Positions 38,901 through 48,769 are shown, counted from the first letter of the stretch. The stretch: 64,000 nucleotides of DNA from CAVSWT01 sp963731745 (GCA_963731745.1 CAVSWT010000024.1:1-64000); one strand, 5' to 3'. Numbers and translations: made by a program. Notes: generated from the sequence alone by a model not told the origin.

Positions 38901-40117
38901 AAAAACTCAATTACATGCCTGCCGTCAGCAGGATTATCAATATTCGCTGAAACTTTATAACCATTTCCAAAGCTTGAAAGTTTTATAGGAGTACTTAAAC
39001 CATCATATGTAGCTTTTATTGATGAAAAACTTAATGAGAAGTTAGAATCGCTCCTAACTGCAAAAGATGTGACGGAAACTGAAGCCTGCGGTGAAGTATA
39101 AGTTATATTTTCCAAAGGAGAAAAATCGATGTATTCAGGCCTTGGGTTCAATGTTTTAATTATCATAGTTCGGTGGTTGGAAGATAATAGCGGATTGTCC
39201 GGATCATTTAAGTACAATCCGCTGTTGACTATAATTGTATATTCATTCGGTTCGTAGACAGTTAAATTTGTTTTATAAGAATAAACACCATCACTGTCAG
39301 TATCGGACATTTGGTTTAATCCTTGCGAATTAAAATCTCCCTTTATATCTACTCTCGTTACGTCGCCTAAAAAATTAAAGTTCGGACTTTTGGAGTCGAA
39401 ATTAAATGTGTAAGGAGAAATTGAAATTGCACTTACAACTTTAAATGTGGTCGTATCTTCCGTGAAATCTCCTTGTGAATTAAAAACTTTTAAGTATGCA
39501 GTATGATTATCGTAACTTAGATTTTGACTCGGTGTATAAGAAAATGTTTTGGTAGATGAATTATAATAGTTTGATGCATTACTAATTTCCTGTCCATCTA
39601 AAATAAAAATGATTTTACTTTCATCTATAGTGCTTGAATTAGCCGCTGCTATTTGTGCTGTAATTTCAGGCCGGACATTAGAAACATTACTTTCATTTTT
39701 AGGAAGAAAATAAAAAACCATAGGATCTTTAACGGTCACAAAAGAATTATTAAATGGTCCGCCGAAGTTTGCATTTAACGCGTCAGTAAAATAACCCGTA
39801 ACCCCTGCTTGCCCGACTGTATCTGTATAAGTAACAAATTTGTATTCATAAGTTTGTTGAAGCAGCTCTAAGGTTGTTTCCCATAATCCAGGTTGAGTTT
39901 CTTTCATCTTGAAGATGCCGTTAGTCCAATTATTAATCGAACCATTTATTCCAACACCTGAATCTGCGGCGGTTAGATTATGATAAAATTTGAAGTGAAC
40001 AGGAACTGCATTGGGATCGCCAGGTGCTACTTGTGCGAAAAGTTGTAAATTGATTAATAATAGAAAAGTTGTAACAAGTAATTTGAACTTAGCAGAAAAA
40101 ATGTTAAAATCATTCAT
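35908..40117 (-). CDS. Very large secreted GH13 alpha-amylase-like protein with T9SS sorting domain (frameshifted)
   Basis: Cell-surface or secreted glycoside hydrolase, about 1,402 aa after repair. The N-terminal signal ends at LQLFAQ; an E-set/CBM48-like domain (HFKFYHNLTAADSG, GSINNWTNGIFKM, YEYKFVTY) is followed by several beta-sandwich domains, a glucodextranase-C-like part (GFNYVDGESDDNGNGNYIYP), and a PKD-like repeat (LDASGSFSPDSSVLTFSWVS). The TIM-barrel GH13 has IRVIMDHVIQH (region I), DGYRCDVAW (II), FLAEAD (III) and LENHDEQR (IV). The last 85 residues are a T9SS type A domain. A single extra base near 37155 splits FQY from LFTWVDLPSINYEN. Specificity (starch, pullulan, glycogen) cannot be fixed. 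Confidence 0.87.
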
Positions 40118-40333
40118 ATTAACTCGCCTTATAAAATTATTTTACCCCTAATTTTTTTCTTGAAATGAAATTTCAGCTAAAAAAAATCAAATATCAATTT
40201 TAAAAAATGGATTTAAATTTATTTTATTTTGAGCGAAAACCTGCATTTAAAAAGAAGATATATTTTTTATTTATTTTATAGATACTTAAATTAAATCAAC
40301 TGTATAAATTTAAACTTCATTAAAAATTATTAC

Positions 40334-41506
40334 ATGAATTTCGCTAAAAGATTAGATCGTTTGCCGCCATATTTATTTTCTGAGCTGAATGCTATAAAGC
40401 TTAAGAAAAGGCAGCAGGGAATAGATTTGATTGATTTAGGAATGGGAAATCCAGATCAAGCGACACCAAAATTTATAATTGATAAATTAAAGCAGACAAT
40501 CGACGATCCAAAAACTCACCGTTATTCAAGATCAAAAGGAATTCCTGGAGTTTTAAAAGCAATTTCCCGTAAATACAAAAGAGATTTTGATGTTGACATC
40601 GATCCTGAAACTGAAGCAGTAACATGTATTGGCAGCAAGGAAGGCCTTTCGCATTTGTGTCTTGCTTTGTTAGATGAAGGCGATGTTGTCCTGGTTCCAA
40701 ATCCAACTTATCCAATTCATATTTATGGAGTGACTTCTGCGGGTGCAAATGTAATCTCAATTCCGCTGAATAAAGAAAATAATTTTATTCCGGATATCTC
40801 ATTAATTATGCGTGATATGTGGCCTCGTCCCAAAATGTTAATTTTAAATTTCCCGGCAAATCCAACAACTGCGGTTGTCGAATTAGATTATTTAAAAGAA
40901 ATTATTGCCTACGCAAAAAAAACACAAATGATTGTTGTACACGATATGGCATACAGCGATATTGTTTTTGATGGAACAAAAGTGCCGTCAATTCTGCAAG
41001 TGCCTGGAGCAAAAGATATAGCCGTCGAATTTTTCACAATGTCAAAAAGTTATAATATGGCAGGCTGGCGGGTTGGATTTTGTGTCGGGAATAAAGAAAT
41101 TTGTTCGGCTTTAATTAAATTTAAAAGCTTTTACGATTACGGTATTTTTACCCCAATTCAAGTTGCAGCCATCGCAGCCTTGGATTCACCTTATTCTGTA
41201 ACTAAAAAAATTTCAGAAGTATATAAGAAAAGAAGAGATGTTTTAGTAGATGGATTAAATAGCATAGGTTGGAATGTTGAAAAACCAAAAGCAAGCATGT
41301 TTGTATGGGCTCCAATTCCGGAAAAATTTAAAAGTATGGGTTCAATGGAATTTTCAAAAAAATTAATTGATGAGGCTGAAGTTGTAACTTCTCCCGGCGC
41401 TGCTTTCGGTGAATACGGAGAAGGATATCTCAGAATTTCAATGGTTGAAAATGAGCAGCGTATTAAGCAGGCAATCAGAAATATAAAAAAGATGATGGGA
41501 AAGTGA
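40334..41506 (+). CDS. Class I/II pyridoxal-phosphate aminotransferase, AlaC-like
   Basis: A 390-aa PLP enzyme of fold type I. The PLP-Lys is in TMSKSYNMAGWRVGFCVGN; other conserved parts are DLGMGNPDQATP, the Tyr-Pro of VPNPTYPIHIYG, LNFPANPTT and YLRISMVEN near the C-terminus. This pattern fits the AlaC alanine/glutamate-pyruvate transaminase or LL-DAP-like subgroup; the actual amino donor is not certain. It stands divergent from the GH13 gene over a 216-bp spacer and is followed by a palindromic repeat. Confidence 0.88.
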   Translation: MNFAKRLDRLPPYLFSELNAIKLKKRQQGIDLIDLGMGNPDQATPKFIIDKLKQTIDDPKTHRYSRSKGIPGVLKAISRKYKRDFDVDIDPETEAVTCIGSKEGLSHLCLALLDEGDVVLVPNPTYPIHIYGVTSAGANVISIPLNKENNFIPDISLIMRDMWPRPKMLILNFPANPTTAVVELDYLKEIIAYAKKTQMIVVHDMAYSDIVFDGTKVPSILQVPGAKDIAVEFFTMSKSYNMAGWRVGFCVGNKEICSALIKFKSFYDYGIFTPIQVAAIAALDSPYSVTKKISEVYKKRRDVLVDGLNSIGWNVEKPKASMFVWAPIPEKFKSMGSMEFSKKLIDEAEVVTSPGAAFGEYGEGYLRISMVENEQRIKQAIRNIKKMMGK

Positions 41507-41525
41507 GACTTAATAATACTGTATA

Positions 41526-41597
41526 GTCATTTCGAACGAGTTTTCGAGAGAGAAATCTTCTCTAATAAGAAAGATTTCTCCCTTCGGTCGAAATGAC
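41526..41597. repeat. Intergenic palindromic repeat, GTCATTTCGA...TCGAAATGAC family (copy B)
   Basis: Outer arms are perfect 10-bp inverted repeats, GTCATTTCGA (41526-41535) and TCGAAATGAC (41588-41597). Inner arms GAGAAATCTT (41550-41559) and AAGATTTCTC (41571-41580) form a second stem. It has the same design as copy A at 1797-1873. Located between two co-directional genes, it could terminate or attenuate transcription. Confidence 0.85.
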
Positions 41598-41622
41598 CAC
41601 GGTAATTAATAATTAATATTAA

Positions 41623-42381
41623 ATGAATATTTACAACAACATATTAAAAACTATTCAACTAAAAGGTGCGGCTTACTTAATCCTTTTAGACCCGGATAAA
41701 TTAATTGGCGATAACATTAATAAATTTGTCGGTGTTTGTGAAAAATCAGATGTTGATGGATTTTTGGTGGGAAGCAGTTTAATGCTTGACGGAAATTTTG
41801 AAGCATTTGTTAAAAAGGTAAAAAGCCTTACTAAACTTCCGGTAATAATATTTCCCGGCGCAATTAATCAAGTAACATCATATGCGGATGCAATTTTATT
41901 TTTATCTGTTGTTAGCGGAAGAAATCCAGAACATTTAATCGGCAAACATGTTTTATCTGCACCAATAATTCGGCAGGCAAATTTAGAAGCAATTTCTACT
42001 GCATATATTTTGATTGAATCCGGGAACTCAACCACCGCACAATATATGAGCAGCAGTTTACCAATTCCACGAAGCAAACCCGAAATTGCCGCCGCAACAG
42101 CTTTAGCTTCGGAATATCTCGGGATGAAATTAATTTATCTTGAAGCAGGTTCAGGTGCACATGAACCAGTTCCGGATGAAATGGTAAAGTTAGTTGCAGA
42201 ATATTGTAACGTTCCAATAATTGTTGGAGGCGGAATCAAATCTCCCAACGCTGCAAGGGAAAAGGTTAAAAACGGTGCTAAGATTATTGTAACCGGAAAC
42301 TTTTTTGAGAATGAGAATAATTGGGATTTAATAAAACAATTTGCAGATGCAGTACATGTGAACATTCCAATTAAAGTTTAA
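41623..42381 (+). CDS. Geranylgeranylglyceryl phosphate synthase-like prenyltransferase (bacterial GGGPS)
   Basis: TIM-barrel prenyltransferase that attaches a polyprenyl group to glycerol 1-phosphate, in archaeal ether lipids and in bacterial homologues such as PcrB and Bacteroidota GGGPS. Seen here: LILLDPDKL at the N-terminus, DGFLVGSSLM, PVIIFPGAINQV, LIYLEAGSGAHEPVPDEMV and the phosphate-binding IIVGGGIKSPNAAREKVKNGAKIIVTG. It is 252 aa, normal. Its place between the repeat and gmhA gives no pathway link; a PcrB-like heptaprenyl specificity is possible. Confidence 0.88.
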   Translation: MNIYNNILKTIQLKGAAYLILLDPDKLIGDNINKFVGVCEKSDVDGFLVGSSLMLDGNFEAFVKKVKSLTKLPVIIFPGAINQVTSYADAILFLSVVSGRNPEHLIGKHVLSAPIIRQANLEAISTAYILIESGNSTTAQYMSSSLPIPRSKPEIAAATALASEYLGMKLIYLEAGSGAHEPVPDEMVKLVAEYCNVPIIVGGGIKSPNAAREKVKNGAKIIVTGNFFENENNWDLIKQFADAVHVNIPIKV

Positions 42382-42423
42382 ATTTTTTGCTTATAACATT
42401 TCTTATTTAAAAGAGGAACTCTT

Positions 42424-43007
42424 GAACAAACAAAAATTTATTGATGACTCATTAAACGAAAGCTCTGAAACTAAATTAAAGATTAAAGAAGAATGTTCTG
42501 ATGATATTTTAGCAGCAGTTGATATAGTTGTTGAACGCATATAAAAATAATAAAAAACTTTTACTTTGCGGGAACGGCGGCAGCGCTGCAGATTGCCAGC
42601 ATATTGCAACTGAATTTATGATAAGACTAAGTCATACAATTGTTCGTCCCGCTTTACCAGCAATTGCATTAACAACTGATACATCAAATTTAACAGCAGG
42701 CGGAAATGATATCGGTTTTGAAAATACATTTGCCAGAAGTATTGAAGGTCTTGGTAACGAAGGTGATGTTTTAATTGCAATTTCGACGAGTGGAAACTCA
42801 GCAAACATTTTAAAAGCTGTTGATAAAGCAAAAGAAAAGGGAATGAAGACAATAGGTTTTCTTGGCGGAAGCGGCGGCAAGTTGAAAGGTTTAGTTGATT
42901 TACCGATTATTATTCCATCTCCAAACACACAAAGAATTCAGGAAGGGCATATTACAGTTGCTCATATACTTTGTGAATTAGTCGAAGATGATCTTTTTGG
43001 GAAATAA
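42424..43007 (+). CDS. gmhA: D-sedoheptulose 7-phosphate isomerase GmhA (frameshifted)
   Basis: Converts sedoheptulose 7-phosphate to D-glycero-D-manno-heptose 7-phosphate for LPS or S-layer heptose. The SIS domain is clear: LLLCGNGGSAADCQHIATEF, ALTTDTSNLTAGGNDIGFEN, ISTSGNSANILKAV and the C-terminal QEGHITVAHILCEL. TTG 42424 with AGAGGA 8 nt upstream is the start. A one-base deletion near 42533 splits the N-terminus (AAVDIVV to NAYKNNKKL). The repaired product is 194 aa, standard. It is followed 17 bp later by a CPBP protease gene. Confidence 0.9.
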
Positions 43008-43023
43008 TTAATTCAAATTAAAA

Positions 43024-43737
43024 ATGAAGAATTTAAAATCATTAACCTGGTTTGAATTAATTTGGCTCTTCGGAATTCCTGCTCTATTAAATTTTATTGC
43101 CTGTCAAATTGCGATTCCCACCATAGACAAACTAAAAATATTTCCTATAGAGATTACTTATTTTTTAAGCGTCGGCTTAATAGTATTAGCGCCGATGTTC
43201 TTTTGGGCAATTTATTTAAGCGGAAAAGAAATTGGTTCATTTAAATTTAAAGATTTATTAAGCAGGATGAGGATTAAAAAATTATCTGGCACTGATTGGA
43301 TTTGGACAATCATTTCATTTGTGGCTTTATCGCTTGCTTCTTTTCTAATCGCAAAAATTGTTATGCCTAAGCTTGGCTTTGATGCAACTCCTTTCTTTTT
43401 TCAAAATATGCCTTTGTCCAATAGCATGATGTGGATATTATATGTATGGCCAATATTTTTCTTCTTCAATATTTTTGGTGAAGAATTTTTATGGAGAGGC
43501 TATATTCAACCAAGACAGGAGTTGTTAAATAAAAAATGGACCTGGCTGGTGCATGGATTATTCTGGGCTGGCTGGCATATTCCTATGGGCTTTGATTTAA
43601 TTTTTGCTGCAACTCCAATTTTCTTTATTCTACCTGCTGTAGTTCAGATCAGAAAAAATACTTCCATTGCAATCGTAGTTCATTTCGTTTTTGGCGCATT
43701 CGGATTTTTAGCTTTAGCGCTTGGTTTAGCTCATTAA
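43024..43737 (+). CDS. CPBP-family intramembrane metalloprotease (Abi domain)
   Basis: A 237-aa polytopic membrane protein, about seven hydrophobic segments. Type II CAAX-prenyl-endopeptidase-like motifs are intact: motif 1 FGEEFLWRGYIQPR (EExxxR), motif 2 HGLFWAGWHIPMG and motif 3 VVHFVFGAFGF. Such proteins process prenylated peptides or act as immunity/membrane proteases; the substrate here is unknown. It may be co-transcribed with gmhA and its end faces the mocR gene. Confidence 0.88.
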   Translation: MKNLKSLTWFELIWLFGIPALLNFIACQIAIPTIDKLKIFPIEITYFLSVGLIVLAPMFFWAIYLSGKEIGSFKFKDLLSRMRIKKLSGTDWIWTIISFVALSLASFLIAKIVMPKLGFDATPFFFQNMPLSNSMMWILYVWPIFFFFNIFGEEFLWRGYIQPRQELLNKKWTWLVHGLFWAGWHIPMGFDLIFAATPIFFILPAVVQIRKNTSIAIVVHFVFGAFGFLALALGLAH

Positions 43738-43755
43738 GTCTGCAGAAATAAATGA

Positions 43756-45247
43756 TCATTTTTTAAATGATAAAAGTGTACTTTTTAATTTCTTAATACC
43801 ATTCTTGATTTCTTTTTCATTAAAGGCAGTGTAGCCAAGTATCAATCCCGATTCTTTTAAAGAATTTTATTGAATAATCAGACAAAGCATTAACAATTAA
43901 ATTATATTTTTTTGCGGCTTCAACAACTTCTTTATCTTTTAAACCTTTAGGCAGCCAGCCAATTATCTGCATACCAGCCGGCGACGGATTAATTTTAAGA
44001 ATTCCCTCTAATTCATTTTCAATTTCATTTATTAAAAATTCCTGACGCGATTTATAAAGCATTCTCATTTTTCTGATGTGCCTGGTAAAGTAACCTTGCT
44101 TTATAAATTCCGACACAATCATCTGCTCAAAAACAGGACATTGTCTATCCATCATTGATTTTGCGGAGGCAAAAATATCAACCATTTCCGGGTTTGGTAA
44201 AACTAAGTAACCTAAGCGCAAAGCCGGGAAAAGCACCTTACTGAATGTGCCTAGATAAAGCACGCAATTATTTTTATCCATTCCTTGCAAAGAAGGAAGC
44301 GGATCACCGTAATATCTAAATTCACTGTCATAGTCGTCCTCAATTATCATGCAATTATTTTTACTTGCATATTGCAGAAGCTCAATTCTTCTTGCCGCAC
44401 TTGTTGTTATACCAATCGGGAATTGATGAGAGGGAGTTGTGTAAATTAATTTTGGAACCGGATATTTTTTTGAAGAATAATTAATATCTAATCCTTCATC
44501 ATCCAATGGACAGGGAAAAATTTTGGAATCTGCAAAAAGCATTGAAGCTCTGGCTCCAAAGTAACCCGGATCTTCCAGCCAAACATTTGAACCTGATTCA
44601 AGCAAAACTCTACCGATCAAATCCAATCCTTGCTGAGAACCATTTACAATTATTATTTGTTCAGCTGTGCAATTTACAGCACGGTAAGTGCGCAAATATT
44701 TAGCAATTTCTTCTCTTAGTGGTTCATAGCCTGCAGCGTCCCCATATCCTAAATGAATGTTTGAAAAAGTTTGAACGACCTGGTTATTCAGTCTTAGCCA
44801 TGATTTAATTGGAAAATCATTCAACGAAGGCAAACCATTTTGAAATGGAACTACACTTTCACTTACTCTATTTCTATAAATTATTTTAGGTGATATTAAT
44901 TGATTATTTAATTTAGTTGGAAAATTTATTTTAGTTTTTCTGCCGACTCCTTTTTCAATTATATTTAAAATGTTATCAGGTATTTCATTTACATAAGTTC
45001 CCGAACCGGTTTTGCCTTTAATATAACCTTCAATTAAAAGCTGTTCAAAAGCAAGAGATACAGTATTTCGCGAAACATTCAATTCTGCAGCAAGAGTTCT
45101 TGAGCCTGGTAATTTCTGTCCGGGTAAAAACTTTCCTTCCAAAATTGATTCTCTGAAAGTATTATACAATTGCTTATATAATGGAATTTCAGAATCAAAA
45201 TTAATCTTTAATGAAACTAAAGGTATTTCTTCTATTTCTTTCGGCAT
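43756..45247 (-). CDS. MocR-family regulator, GntR HTH fused to aminotransferase-like domain (frameshifted)
   Basis: Transcription factor with an N-terminal GntR winged helix (IPLYKQLYNTFRESI, GSRTLAAELNVSRNTVSLAFEQLL) and a large PLP-binding aminotransferase domain (GYGDAAGYEPLREEIAKYLR, EDDYDSEFRYYG, LGTFSKVLFPALRLGYL with the PLP Lys). MocR/PdxR proteins sense PLP or amino acids and control divergent genes. Start ATG 45247 (MPKEIEEIPL) is chosen over an upstream TTG. One extra A near 43857 truncates it; repaired, the C-terminus reads ESGLILGYTAFNEKEIKNG and the product is 496 aa. It is divergent from the DinB-type gene 110 bp away, which it probably regulates. Confidence 0.88.
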
Positions 45248-45356
45248 AATTTTATTGGTAAAGTGGCACCACAAAATTATCAAATATTGGCTCTTTAATA
45301 AATACCGATTATAATTTATTTTTTAACTGCTAATAAAATTAAACGGAGAAATGTAA

Positions 45357-45968
45357 ATGAATAGGTCTGACATAAATCCTATGCCTGAATATTATAAAAA
45401 ATATATAATGCAAGTAAAAGATATTGATCTGAATGCAGCATTAAATGAAAGTTTACAAGAATTATATTCATTAGATATTACAGTTTTAAATAAGATTGGA
45501 AATTCTGCTCCCTTACCAGGCAAATGGAGTGTTAAAGAAATCATTCAGCATTTAACTGATACAGAAAGAATTCTAAGTTATAGATCTCTGTTGATTGCAA
45601 GGAAAGATAAAACTGTTACAGCCGATTTTAATCCGGATTTACTAGTAAAAAATTCTAATGCTAACGCAAAATCATATATAACTCTGCTTGATGAATTGAA
45701 GTATGTCAGGTTTGCAACAACGGCATTATTTAATTCTTTTAGTGATGAACAACTTCTGCAGAGGGGAATAAGTTGGAAATATGAAATATCTGTTTTAGCA
45801 CTCGGTTTCAATATAATAGGACATCAGGCCCATCATTTTAATATTATTAAAGAAAAATATTTTCCACTGGCTAATAAAAAAATTATTCCGAATGTCGGCA
45901 TTGAAGAAAGAAATTACAAGGCGAGTAAACCATTTGCCAAGATGATAAAATATATCTGTAATGAATAA
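45357..45968 (+). CDS. DinB/YfiT-like putative metal-dependent hydrolase
   Basis: A 203-aa four-helix-bundle protein of the DinB superfamily. The three metal-ligand His positions are visible: GKWSVKEIIQHLTDTERIL gives the first, and GHQAHHFNIIKEKY the other two. Family members are thiol-dependent transferases or hydrolases (for example bacillithiol S-transferases); the activity here is unknown. GGAG precedes ATG 45357. First gene of a series transcribed away from mocR, the classic target arrangement of MocR regulators. Confidence 0.85.
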   Translation: MNRSDINPMPEYYKKYIMQVKDIDLNAALNESLQELYSLDITVLNKIGNSAPLPGKWSVKEIIQHLTDTERILSYRSLLIARKDKTVTADFNPDLLVKNSNANAKSYITLLDELKYVRFATTALFNSFSDEQLLQRGISWKYEISVLALGFNIIGHQAHHFNIIKEKYFPLANKKIIPNVGIEERNYKASKPFAKMIKYICNE

Positions 45969-46046
45969 AATCATTAGCGGAGATTTGAATGGGCTTAGCC
46001 ATCGATTTTAAAAAATTAAAACTAAAAAATTGAAGTGAGGATTTAT

Positions 46047-46698
46047 TTGGAAAAATTAAAAAAAACAAATCGTACAAAAGTAAAACGCTCTCCTAAGAGA
46101 GCTGTTTATAATAAAGAGACAATTAATAAAATACTTGATGAAACTTTTATATGCCATATTGCTTTTAAAATCGATGGACAAGTTTTTATTATCCCGACTG
46201 CTTATGGAAGAAAAGATGATTCGCTTTTTATTCATGGTTCAAACAAAAGCAGGATGCTTAATTCGATAAGATCAGGAGAAGATATTTGTATAAGCGTAAC
46301 ATTGATTGACGGAATAGTAGCGGCTCGATCTGTTTTTCATCATTCCGTTAATTATAGATCATAGTAATTTTTAGTAAGGGTGAAGAAATTTTAGAAACAC
46401 ATGAAAAATTAAATGCACTAAAAATTATTACTGAGCATATTATCCCGGGCAGATGGGAAGAAGCAAGAGAAGCCAAATGAAAAGGAAATGCAAATCACAT
46501 CAGTATTTAAATTTAAGATCGATGAGGCTTCAGCGAAAATAAGAGTCGGCCCGCCAGTTGATGAAAAAGAAGATTATAATTTAAATGTTTGGGCTGGAGT
46601 AATTCCGTTGGAAACAATTGTCGAAAAAACCAATCGCAGATGAAAAATTAAGTAAAGATATATTATTGCCGGATTCTATAAAAAATTATAGAGAATAA
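46047..46698 (+). CDS. Pyridoxamine 5'-phosphate oxidase-like flavin-binding protein (NimA-type; three frameshifts)
   Basis: A split-barrel FMN-binding protein of the Pyridox_ox_2 group. Seen in order: RAVYNKETINKILDETFICHI, IPTAYGRKDDSLFIHGS, RSGEDICISVTLIDGIVAARS, HHSVNYRS, then, after frame correction, EILETHEKLNAL, ITEHIIPGRWEEAREPNEKE, DEASAKIRVGPPVDEKEDY and VWAGVIPLETIVEKPIADEK. Shifts lie near 46361 (missing base), 46472 (extra G) and 46630 (extra A in a run of A). The repaired product is 216 aa from TTG 46047, preceded by GAGG. The substrate is unknown; nitroimidazole reduction is known for Nim relatives. Confidence 0.8.
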
Positions 46699-46760
46699 AT
46701 GATAATGAATATTTATGTCAAACTAAAAAATCTAATTAATATTTGGAGTAAAAAAATTAA

Positions 46761-47153
46761 ATGAGAGATTTAGAAATTAAATTAAAAAATTCACCTGGTT
46801 CATTAGCAAAAATGGGTGAAGTGCTTGGGAAATTTAATATAAGCATATTAGGCGGCGGCGTTTTTGAAGTTAATAATTATAGCATTGCACATTTCCTATT
46901 TGAAGACTCAGCTTCAGCTAAAAAAGTGCTTGAAGAAAGTAATTTTGAAGTGTTAAATGATAATGAAATTTTGATTCAACGGCTTAATCAAGGTCAGTCC
47001 GGACAATTGGGAAAAATTTCCCGAATGATGGCTGATGCCGGAGTTAATATTAAAGTGATGTATAGTGACCATGAAAATCAACTGATTTTAGTTGTTGACG
47101 ATTTAGAAAAAGGAAAAGAAGTTTCTGAAAAATGGAAAGAAGGAAATTCATAA
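46761..47153 (+). CDS. Tandem ACT-domain protein
   Basis: A 130-aa protein with two ACT domains. The first starts RDLEIKLKNSPGSLAKMGEVLGKFNISILGGG and the second starts near NQGQSGQLGKISRMMADAGVNIKVMYSD. No catalytic domain is attached, so it probably binds an amino acid and signals to another protein. It overlaps the next gene (TAATG at 47151-47155), suggesting coupled translation with the cupin protein. Confidence 0.85.
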   Translation: MRDLEIKLKNSPGSLAKMGEVLGKFNISILGGGVFEVNNYSIAHFLFEDSASAKKVLEESNFEVLNDNEILIQRLNQGQSGQLGKISRMMADAGVNIKVMYSDHENQLILVVDDLEKGKEVSEKWKEGNS

Positions 47154-47535
47154 TGATAAATGAAATTAAAGAAAATTTAGGGGAATCAATTCAATCTCAA
47201 CTTGTAGAAAGCAGCAAGTTAGAATGGCAACCATTAATTGAAGAAGGAATTAATACAAACGGAATTTTTGTTAAAGCTTTAAGGTATGATGAATAACTGC
47301 AAAAAGAGCTCCAGTTTTTTTATTAAAATTTGAAAGCGGAGCAAAATATCCTGCACACAATCATCCGTCTGGTGAAGAAGTATTTGTTCTGGAGGGAGAA
47401 GTCAAATTCGGCAACAAAACTCTACATGCCGGTGACTATTTACATACACCTCCCAACGGTAAACATGCGGTTTGGAGTAAGAATGGATGTGTTATGCTTT
47501 TAATAGTCCCTGAAGAAGTTGAGATTTTAAAATAG
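47153..47535 (+). CDS. ChrR-like cupin protein (frameshifted)
   Basis: A small cupin of the ChrR/anti-sigma cupin type. The metal-binding motif 1 PAHNHPSGEEVFVLEGE is clear and the second cupin motif is HTPPNGKHAVWSKNGC. The frame breaks near 47293, where restoring one A gives DEITAKRAPVFLLKF; the repaired length is 127 aa. ATG 47153 overlaps the ACT gene stop. It may respond to oxidants or bind a small ligand; no sigma factor is adjacent. Confidence 0.8.
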
Positions 47536-47644
47536 TAAATGAAGTAAAAATCATTTTATTATATACAAATTATATGATGATAATTAGATTTAAGATAAAT
47601 TAAAAAATAATCATCGATTTATTTAAAATAATAGAGAACATTTA

Positions 47645-48130
47645 ATGGAAAGAAAACATCAATATACAGTAACTATGCAGTGGACGGGAAACAAAGGCAA
47701 CGGCACGCTAACTTATAAAGGATATGGAAGAGAGCATGCAATAATTTCGGAAAACAAACAAGAAATTTTATGTTCTTCTGATCCGGTTTTCCTCGGCGAT
47801 AAAACAAAATACAGTCCGGAAGAACTATTTGTTGCTTCAATCTCGTCCTGTCATATGCTGTGGTATTTACACTTATGTGCGGACAATGGAATTGTGGTTA
47901 CTGATTATAAAGATAATCCTATTGGAAATTTGCATGAATCTTCAGACGGCAGCGGACATTTTACGGAAGTTACTCTTTACCCGATTGTTACGGTTAAAGA
48001 CAAATCGATGATTGACAAAGCAAACGGATTGCATCATAAAGCTCATGAATTATGTTTTATTGCAAATTCATGCAACTTTAAAATTGATCTCAAACCTATA
48101 AGCGTTTGCCAAAATAATATAAGTGATTAA
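47645..48130 (+). CDS. OsmC-family peroxiredoxin-like protein
   Basis: A 161-aa OsmC/Ohr-superfamily protein. Family parts: LCSSDPVFLGDKTKYSPEEL, then FVASISSCHMLWYLHLCADNG with the peroxidatic Cys in SSC, and AHELCFIANSCNF with the resolving Cys. The fold reduces organic or thiol-linked hydroperoxides. It is third in a row of small redox/stress genes, fitting the MocR-linked cluster. Confidence 0.87.
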   Translation: MERKHQYTVTMQWTGNKGNGTLTYKGYGREHAIISENKQEILCSSDPVFLGDKTKYSPEELFVASISSCHMLWYLHLCADNGIVVTDYKDNPIGNLHESSDGSGHFTEVTLYPIVTVKDKSMIDKANGLHHKAHELCFIANSCNFKIDLKPISVCQNNISD

Positions 48131-48258
48131 AAAGAGAGAAAAAGAAGGTACATTGTTACCGGGACAAATCTTCAATTTGCATAAACGCACATGATAAATG
48201 GTTTTATTTTTTTATTGTTGTTTGAATAATAAGCAGCTATAATTTGGAGAAAGATAAA

Positions 48259-48729
48259 TTGAAAATTAATAATGATTCCTTGAAACGCGTAATTATAGTT
48301 AACAAACCCATTGATGAAGCTTTTGATAAATTTGTTCAACTTGAAAACTGGTGGCCGAAAGAATATACATGGTCAAAAGAAAAACTTGAGCATATTTTTA
48401 TCGAACCGAGAAAAGATGGTAAATGTATTGAAAAGGGACCTTTTAATTTTGAATGTGATTGGGGCCGCGTTATAAATTGGGATCCTCCTTATGAATTGGT
48501 GTTTACCTGGCAGATTAGTCCAAATCGAGTACCCGAGCCAAATCCTGATAAAGCAAGTGAAATTGAAGTCAATTTTTCTGAAGAAGAAAATAATAGAACA
48601 AGAGTTGAATTGGTGCATCGAGGCTTTTCAAATCATGGTGATGGAGCGGAAAAATACCGCGAGGCATTGGATTCAGATATGGGATGGAAATATATTTTAA
48701 ATGAATATGAAAAACACGTTAATTCATAA
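48259..48729 (+). CDS. SRPBCC (AHSA1/START-like) domain protein
   Basis: A protein of about 156 aa with the SRPBCC ligand-binding fold: VNKPIDEAFDKFVQLENWWPKEYTW at the N-terminus, then CDWGRVINWDPPYELVFTW and VELVHRGFSNHGDGAEKYREAL near the C-terminus, typical of AHSA1-like proteins. TTG 48259 (MKINNDSLKR) is chosen because GGAG lies 9 nt upstream, over the earlier TTG 48244. The ligand is unknown. Last gene of the run on this strand. Confidence 0.82.
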   Translation: MKINNDSLKRVIIVNKPIDEAFDKFVQLENWWPKEYTWSKEKLEHIFIEPRKDGKCIEKGPFNFECDWGRVINWDPPYELVFTWQISPNRVPEPNPDKASEIEVNFSEEENNRTRVELVHRGFSNHGDGAEKYREALDSDMGWKYILNEYEKHVNS

Positions 48730-48769
48730 GAATATGATTGACTAAATTTTTGGAAAAAATTATAAATGT

